Shown here piece after piece: positions 59,195 to 64,000 of a stretch of DNA of 64,000 nucleotides. Under the pieces are notes generated by a model, which was given only the letters and a program-made list of their open reading frames with translations, was not told where the DNA came from and searched no databases. This stretch comes from Ascochyta rabiei (taxonomy: Eukaryota > Ascomycota > Dothideomycetes > Pleosporales > Didymellaceae): contig NC_082417.1 in the NCBI RefSeq assembly GCF_004011695.2, positions 868,001 through 932,000 of the forward strand, given 5' to 3'. Made by a program: the position numbers and the translations under genes. Within the stretch, counting starts at the first letter, position 1. Each line of letters begins with the position of its first letter.

Positions 59195-59640
59195 CTTCCG
59201 CAAATACCCAGCCAATTCTATTCATGCCTGCTATCAGCGATACACTCATACCGCTGTTTGAGGAGAAAATTCCGTAGACACCCGGCTGTTCTAACACATG
59301 CCTGCTTTTAGGGATAGACCTCCACCACTGTGTTAGGTATTGAAAACCTCCGCAGACGACTGACTGCTCTAACGCATGCCTGCTATCAGGGATAGACCTC
59401 ATCCATTGTGTTATTAAAAACCTCCGCAGACATCCGACTGCTCTAACACATGCCTCCTATCAGGATAAACCCACACCACTATGTTATTGAAAACCTCCGC
59501 AGACATCCGGTTGTTCCAATACGCACCTGCTGTTAAAAACATGTCCTAACCACTGTTTTATTAGAAAACTCCGCAGACACCCGGCTGTTCCATTACGCAT
59601 CTTATGTTAAGAACAGGCCACAACTGCAGTAGTGTTACTG
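59195..59640. repeat. 75-bp minisatellite between the two secreted-protein genes
   Basis: Six imperfect units starting near 59,195, 59,270, 59,347, 59,421, 59,494 and 59,568 (periods 73-77 bp). Core features are CTCCGCAGACA, ACATGCCTGCTATCAGG and CCACTGTGTTATTGAAAA. It occupies most of the 750-bp divergent intergenic region. Short open frames over it (for example 59,184-59,402 minus) look repeat-derived and have no support as genes. Confidence 0.88.
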
Positions 59641-59757
59641 TAATTATCTAGTCTTTTCGCCCTTAGTTAGCGTTATACAATCACTTCCAAAAAGAGCAGT
59701 CTAGGACTTCTTACTAATTCCTATTCTCCCATAATAACGCCTCAAAATTGTAGAAGG

Positions 59758-59766
59758 TATATAAAG
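59758..59766 (+). promoter_or_regulatory. TATA element of secreted-protein gene 2
   Basis: TATATAAAG, 55-63 bp upstream of the start codon at 59,821. The leader between them is rich in CAAA and CTTC. Confidence 0.65.
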
Positions 59767-59820
59767 CAATCAGCCGCAAACTCAAATGTAAAAGCTCAAG
59801 CCAAACTTCTTCACATAAAT

Positions 59821-60205
59821 ATGCACGTTCAAACATTTCTTTTCGGTTTAGGTACCATTGTGCTAAGTACTAAAGCTGTGAGCGGAACTTCTTTTTTAAC
59901 CTACACCAATAACGACTGCACCTATCCGTACGCCAGTCACCATAGTCAAGTTGTCAACAAATGTTACCCATTAAAAGGTACAGGCCATGGATTAAGGGTC
60001 ACTCAGCTTGACTCAGGATGTTGGAGTAAGTATTACATAAGTTTGCTATGCAATGGAACCTACAATTTACAAGAAATATACGATTAACAGCTATGTAGTT
60101 TATACGTTTAAAGATACAGATTGCCGAAAAGATGGTGAAAAAATTGGGTCTGACGGAAATTGCCATGACATATCGGGTGAAGGTTCGTACGCGCTGGTAT
60201 GTTAG
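59821..60205 (+). CDS. small secreted cysteine-rich protein 2, candidate effector (one intron)
   Basis: Plus-strand gene of two exons: 59,821-60,025 and 60,099-60,205, with intron 60,026-60,098 (73 bp, GTAAGT...TGTAG, TTAAC near the acceptor). The spliced product is 103 residues. The N-terminus MHVQTFLFGLGTIVLSTKAV is a likely signal peptide, cleaved near residue 20-22. Cysteines at 33, 48, 67, 77, 90 and 103; the last residue is Cys. Exon 1 carries YTNNDC and NKCYPLKGTG, then ends in GCW. Exon 2 carries YTFKDTDC, KIGSDGNCH and SGEG, so both exons look like versions of one three-cysteine module. Without splicing the frame would stop at residue 88 and lose the last three cysteines. It is divergent to its paralogue at 58,663-59,067. 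No named family recognised. The effector role is inference. Confidence 0.85.
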
Positions 60206-60280
60206 CCCTAGGGCTACAAAGTGTTTGTGCGCGTGCAGCCTACGTTCGCGTGCCGCCCACTATAACAGTACAACACTATA
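60206..60280. other. 3' flank of secreted-protein gene 2
   Basis: 75 bp of single-copy DNA between the stop codon and a pogo/Fot1 terminal fragment. It must contain, or be shorter than, the 3' UTR, so the transcript may end inside the transposon fragment. Confidence 0.5.
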
Positions 60281-60552
60281 ACACACCCCACGAGCGAGTC
60301 GGACAACGGGGGAGCGGGATACTTTTGCTAAGACCCTACCAAAGTACAACCCATCATGGCTCACAGCAACCTACTCTGGTAGTCTATAATGGGGTTTAGT
60401 CTAACTCATCATTCAGACCTACTTCTATGTCCTGCTTACATATGCGTGAATCATGTCCTGTCTAATTGCACCGTTTGCAGCGCCTTTGGGACAGCTTACA
60501 AACATTACCGCGCACCTACTGCTCTGCCTTCCTTCTATCGCCGTGCGCCCTA
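60281..60552 (-). mobile_element. pogo/Fot1 terminal fragment (transposase C-terminus and TIR)
   Basis: About 270 bp matching the left end of pogo/Fot1 element 2 (33,351-33,625). The terminus ACACACCCCACGAGCGAGTC is preceded by TA. A CCHC knuckle frame is on the minus strand (CKRCN*TGHDSRIC) near 60,484-60,440. It is GC-richer than the other copies, with one visible Gln-to-TAG change. The rest of the element is absent. Confidence 0.87.
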
Positions 60553-60819
60553 GAGTTATGACTCTGCAAGCCACTTGAAATTTGGAAAGTGTACTACATG
60601 GCTTTAGTAAAAATCAAATGCTACAGTGTAGAGTTAGAGCAATTGTTACGTTGGCCTGAATTTTGACAACCTAGGATTAACACAACAATTACTCTAACGC
60701 TAGCTGTTTTGCTCGGAATCTCCCACTATATAAACCATTCGAAAGCGCTCCTTTTGCTCTACATTTATTTGGTGCTAAGTTTTGCAAAACCTTCTTCAGT
60801 TTAAGAATTAGACGCCGAC
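60553..60819. other. single-copy stretch with an orphan TATA region, no gene seen
   Basis: It contains TATATAAACC at about 60,727-60,736 followed by a pyrimidine-rich leader-like stretch and CAAAACCTTCTTCAG near 60,789, vaguely like the leader of secreted-protein gene 2 (CCAAACTTCTTCA). No start codon with a signal-peptide frame follows before the C-rich repeat at 60,820. It may be a promoter remnant of a lost gene. Confidence 0.3.
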
Positions 60820-60955
60820 AACTACCCTACCCTACCTAGGCCTACCCCTACCCTACCTCTACCTACCTAACCCCTACCCCTACCCGAAGTCCGTGCGGAC
60901 TGTACCCTACCCCTACCCTACCTTAGAGTACCCCCTACCCGTTCGCCAGCATAGC
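60820..60955 (-). repeat. fragment of a telomere-like hAT terminus
   Basis: CCCTACC and CCCCTACC units with the palindrome AGTCCGTGCGGACT (60,887-60,900), closely resembling in reverse complement the left end of hAT E1 (32,281-32,340: GGGTAGGGGGTACC, then GTCTGCACGGAC). Only about 135 bp remain, so it is a terminal relic or a small non-autonomous relative. Confidence 0.7.
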
Positions 60956-60964
60956 AAAGAGTAA

Positions 60965-61050
60965 TTATTTAGTAGAGAGAAATTGTTTAGTTAGGAGAAA
61001 TCGTTTAGTAAAGAGACACTGTTTAGTAGGGAGAAATTAGCCAGTAGAGA
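60965..61050. repeat. 18-20 bp tandem repeat TTTAGTAGAGAGAAATTG
   Basis: Four to five degenerate units of TTTAGTAGAGAGAAATTG, in the gap between the hAT-terminus fragment and hAT E2. The remaining bases to 61,175 show no gene. Confidence 0.65.
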
Positions 61051-61266
61051 GGTATTAGGTGGTCTTTTACTTGTTTTAACGTAGGACTAGCTAGGTTGTA
61101 GTAGGTTAAGAGTTTAAGAACCTACTTAAGCTGTTGGTAACAGGCTATATGTATTACCTAATAAAGCTAGAACTACAGTGGCAAAAGGGTAGGGGTTAGG
61201 TAGGGGTAAGGTACATTAGGTGATGTACCCCTACTGTACCCTACCCCTACCTACGCTAATTCTATG

Positions 61267-61460
61267 CTAAGAGGGTAGGGGTAGGGTAGGGTCTACATAG
61301 GGTAGGGGTAGGGGTAGGGTAGGGTCTATATAGGGTAGGGGTAGAGGTAGGATAGGGTCTATATAGGGTAGGGGTAGGGGTAGGGTAGAGTCTACATAGG
61401 GTAGGGGTAGGGGTAGGGTAGGGTCTATATAGGGTAGGGGTAGAGGTTAGGTATATTACG
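61267..61460. repeat. 33-bp G-rich telomere-like minisatellite of hAT E2
   Basis: Mirror of 40,605-40,790, with five to six 33-bp units of the type GGGTAGGGTCTATATAGG. The minus-strand frame is open (61,471-61,262), again giving an 11-residue Pro/Thr/Tyr repeat. I do not call it a gene. Confidence 0.85.
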
Positions 61461-62174
61461 TAACTACACATCTAATCTATTAAAGCCTTTTTTTTTAAAA
61501 TATTTTAGTTACTAAGCTTTAAATATTATTATAGATAATTATTATAAGTAGGTGTATTTATTTATTAGCAGCTTATATTATATAAACATTCTATAAAACC
61601 CTAGTTCTCTCTTTTTCCTCTCTTATAATATATAATTATTTAGCAGGAGGCACTAATAAGCCTCTAGTAGTATTGCTTTGCAAGAGCTACATCCTTTACC
61701 TAAATAGTAACTTACGTTATATAGATAGCGTTTATGTTTACATCTTTAAATATTAGTTTTATATTCTTCTATAAGAAACTAACATATACCTTTAAAGACA
61801 ATAATAAGGAAAGATTTAGTAGACTCCTAAAGAGCCTCTAGAGCGCTAGCCTAGAACTAAAGATTATTCCTTAGTTAAAGAGCAACTTCCTTAACTACGC
61901 GTAAGAATAGCATCTTAGGAATTAATAATTCAGTTAACCTCTAGTATTAACAGATATTACGCAGTATAACTACCACCTTAGTATTAGTTATTAAATATAA
62001 TAATAGAATGTAATAATATACTGCTAGCCTTATAATAGTACCTGCACTTTAGTAGTAGAGTAGGTGCCTTGTGGGCAGACTTAGCTGCTAAGGGCTTCCT
62101 TACTAGCGTGCTGCCAGTTACAGCTAATCCTCAGCTTAGGACAGCCTTATTCCTGCAACCTCTAACTATGTTAG

Positions 62175-62330
62175 TAATTAGGTAGTTAGCTATAATAGTT
62201 AGCTGTAATAGTATGCTGTAGTAGTAGGCTGTAATAGTAGGCTGTAGTAGTAGGCTGTAAAAATAAGTGTAATAGCAGGTGTAATAGCTTACAGGCTGTA
62301 ATAGCTGTAATAGTAGGCTGTAATATTAAG
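62175..62330. repeat. GCTGTAATAG-type short repeats of hAT E2
   Basis: Imperfect repeats of GTAATAGTAGGCT and GCTGTAATAG, mirror of 39,720-39,875. Confidence 0.7.
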
Positions 62331-62469
62331 GTACGCCTAGGTTGTGCCGTTAAATTGTAGTAGTGTAGCTGTTATAATAGTGTAGTAGTGTAGTGTAAAA
62401 GATAACAGTAGATTTTATTAATAGGTTAGTGTAATAACGTGTGCAGAGGTCTATGCGCTACTAAAGTTT

Positions 62470-63180
62470 AGGCTGCTGCCTAACACAAGAAAATCAGAAT
62501 CTGTAGCTAGTAGAAAGTTATTATAACTATTATATACTAGCGTAACTATAATAAAAGCTTATTATGACTTACAGGTAATATAAATACGCTAAGCATCTCT
62601 TTTAGCCTAGGCTGTATCTAATTCTAATCTTATTTAATATTGTTAGATGCGTTGCAAATGCTTCCTATTGCTTTAGCGCTAGCGTTTGTTGTTTAGGCGC
62701 TAGTAGAGGCTGCTGCCTAGCGTAAGAAAATTAGAATCTATTATAAGTAAGAGATTATTGCAACTATAATATATAAACAGTTATATAATAATAAACTATA
62801 ATAACTTACAGATAGTACAAATACGTAATACACATTCTTTTAGCTTAGGCTGCGTCTAATTCTAATTTAATTTAATATTATAAGATATGTTGTAATTGTT
62901 TCCTATTGCTTTATCGCTAGCGTTTGTTGTTTAAGCACTAGTAGAGGCTGCTGCCTAGCGCAAGAAAACTAAAATCTCTTATAAGTAGGGATTATTGTAA
63001 CTATAATGCATAAACAGTTATATAATACTAAACTATAATAACCTACAGATTTTGTATATTTACTAAGCGCATTTTTTTAACATAGGTTGCACCTAGCTCT
63101 AAGCTGTTTTAATATTATTAGAAGGGGTTTTAATGTTTTTTGTTGTAACAGCGCTAGCGTTTGTTGCTTTTGCGCTAGTA
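62470..63180. repeat. 238-bp tandem repeat of hAT E2
   Basis: Three units ending near GCGCTAGCGTTTGTTG (62,686, 62,920 and 63,155 regions), mirror of 38,870-39,540. Present in both copies, so an inherent part of the element. Confidence 0.8.
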
Positions 63181-64000
63181 AAACTGGGACAGGTTAAGCA
63201 CAGACTAGCTGCTAAAAAGCTTACTACCGCCCTGCTCTTCTACAACAACTTCTGCATCTACAATACCTTCTGTTTATACAATACTACACGTTATTACTGC
63301 CTCCTATTACAGTTAGCATAATTAATCTTAACGCTAATAATATTAAGAAGGAGGAGGAGGAGGAGGAAGATATACTAACCTTTGCTAGCACTACAGGTAC
63401 TAGTATACTAGCTAGCTTCACCGCTAAGGAGTAGGATTAACTAAATAAGGTAGTTATTACAGCCTGTTATAACAGTTAGTGCTAATAATACTAGGGTTTC
63501 TATTTAAGAGACTATAACATTAATTAAATCCTTAATTCTTATAGTTAGATTAGGGCTACAGGCTAAAAGACTGTTATAAAAGTCTTATTTAAGGGAGAGC
63601 TTAGCAACAGTATCTGCGCAGTTTAACAAAGAAATTAAGCTACCTTACGTAGTAAAGAGAAGGAAATTATTAATAATGTAAAGGCTGCAAATTGTGCAGC
63701 AAAATACTAGGCTAGGCTAAAGTTAGGTTAAGACTAGTCTTATGCTTTAGCAGATCTTAATATTTAAGCTGTAATAGTAGCCTAGACTAAAGAAGATGTA
63801 GATTAGTAACGCTTTAAGTTATCTGCTAGTAGTTAGTTATTACAGCTTCTTATTACAAACATTTACTAACTAAGAACAGTTAAGTACTACAAAAATAAGC
63901 TTAAGACTGTTTATAAGAAGTAGAATAATCTTAAGCATAAAATAGATCTTTGCGCATACTAACAGGCCCTTAGAAAGCATGTAGAACTTACTTAAGATAG
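63120..64000 (+). pseudogene. unrecognised ORF relic of hAT-type element (E2 copy), partial
   Basis: The plus-strand frame begins with a hydrophobic stop-free stretch (63,133-63,321, MFFVVTALAFVAFALVKLGQ) overlapping the end of the last 238-bp unit. A GGA/GGC-rich Arg/Lys segment follows near 63,342-63,370. Then a Lys/Gln/Leu-rich part continues to the window edge with TAG/TAA stops. It is the better readable copy of 37,540-38,890. There may be an intron or frame change near 63,320. I cannot assign a family. Confidence 0.4.

Larger units (their letters stand above)
61176..64000 (+). mobile_element. hAT-type element E2 (inverted partner of E1), runs off right edge
   Basis: Starts CAGTGGCAAAAGGGTAGG and is colinear, in reverse orientation, with E1 from its right end (49,092-49,038, then 40,799 down to about 38,030). 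The site occupied by Gypsy H in E1 is empty here (near 61,245). Order: terminal G-rich sequence, a hairpin-like TACATTAGGTGATGTACC at about 61,212, a 33-bp array, a short-repeat block, a 238-bp array, and the start of the second ORF. The transposase part lies beyond the window. Confidence 0.88.

Noticed and set aside
59184..59402. 72-residue minus-strand frame between the two genes
   Set aside because: It consists of the 75-bp minisatellite read through about three units, with no signal peptide or conserved cysteines.
60199..60399. 66-residue plus-strand frame after gene 2
   Set aside because: It straddles the last codons of gene 2 in another frame and the pogo/Fot1 fragment. No support as a gene.

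Overview
The window is a piece of a filamentous ascomycete genome shaped by repeat-induced point mutation (RIP). Almost every reading frame of recognisable transposon protein is broken by TAG (CAG or TGG changed to TAG) and TAA. TA, TAG and CTA are strongly over-represented, and catalytic aspartates are repeatedly changed to asparagine. The organisation (RIP-degraded nested retroelements around a small island of intact DNA carrying tiny secreted cysteine-rich proteins) is what is known from AT-rich compartments of plant-associated Dothideomycetes such as Leptosphaeria. The species cannot be fixed from sequence alone. No rRNA, tRNA or housekeeping gene was seen.

Bases 1-51,000 are a nested stack that resolves from LTRs, terminal inverted repeats and target-site duplications (TSDs). 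The oldest visible element is a plus-strand Ty3/Gypsy element, here G2, seen in pieces at 5,834-8,866, 32,096-32,273 and 49,106-49,691. A Copia element (A, entering from the left edge, ending at 5,833) is inserted in it. So is a second, opposite-strand copy of the same Gypsy family (G, 8,867-32,095, TSD GGTAT). So is a hAT-type DNA transposon with G-rich telomere-like arrays near its ends (E1, 32,274-49,092, 13-bp flanking duplication). Inside G lie Copia B (10,114-15,305, TSD ATGTT) and a truncated chromodomain Gypsy F (about 18,479-29,935), which itself holds a full-length LINE (22,348-28,467, 13-bp TSD). Inside E1 lie a pogo/Fot1 element (33,351-35,214) and full-length Gypsy H (40,805-49,032, TSD GGTAG). 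Another pogo/Fot1 element (3,471-5,333) sits in Copia A. A 5'-truncated LINE (49,696-50,964) follows G2.

From 50,965 the background changes to low-copy DNA. It is split by Copia J (51,268-58,375, TSD ACATT), which carries a third pogo/Fot1 element (56,228-58,060). The island at 58,376-61,175 is little mutated and contains the only two intact genes found: a divergent pair encoding paralogous small secreted proteins of 104 and 103 residues. Each has a signal peptide, six cysteines and one intron at the identical place and phase. A minisatellite of about six 75-bp units lies between them, where both promoters must be. The island also holds a pogo/Fot1 fragment, a fragment of a hAT-type terminus and an orphan TATA-bearing stretch. 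At 61,176 a second hAT copy (E2), inverted relative to E1, begins and runs off the window.

The main biological interest is the paired candidate effector locus: two genes from one duplication, one cysteine module per exon, facing away from each other across a repeat array inside a RIP-affected, chromodomain-retroelement-rich heterochromatic region.
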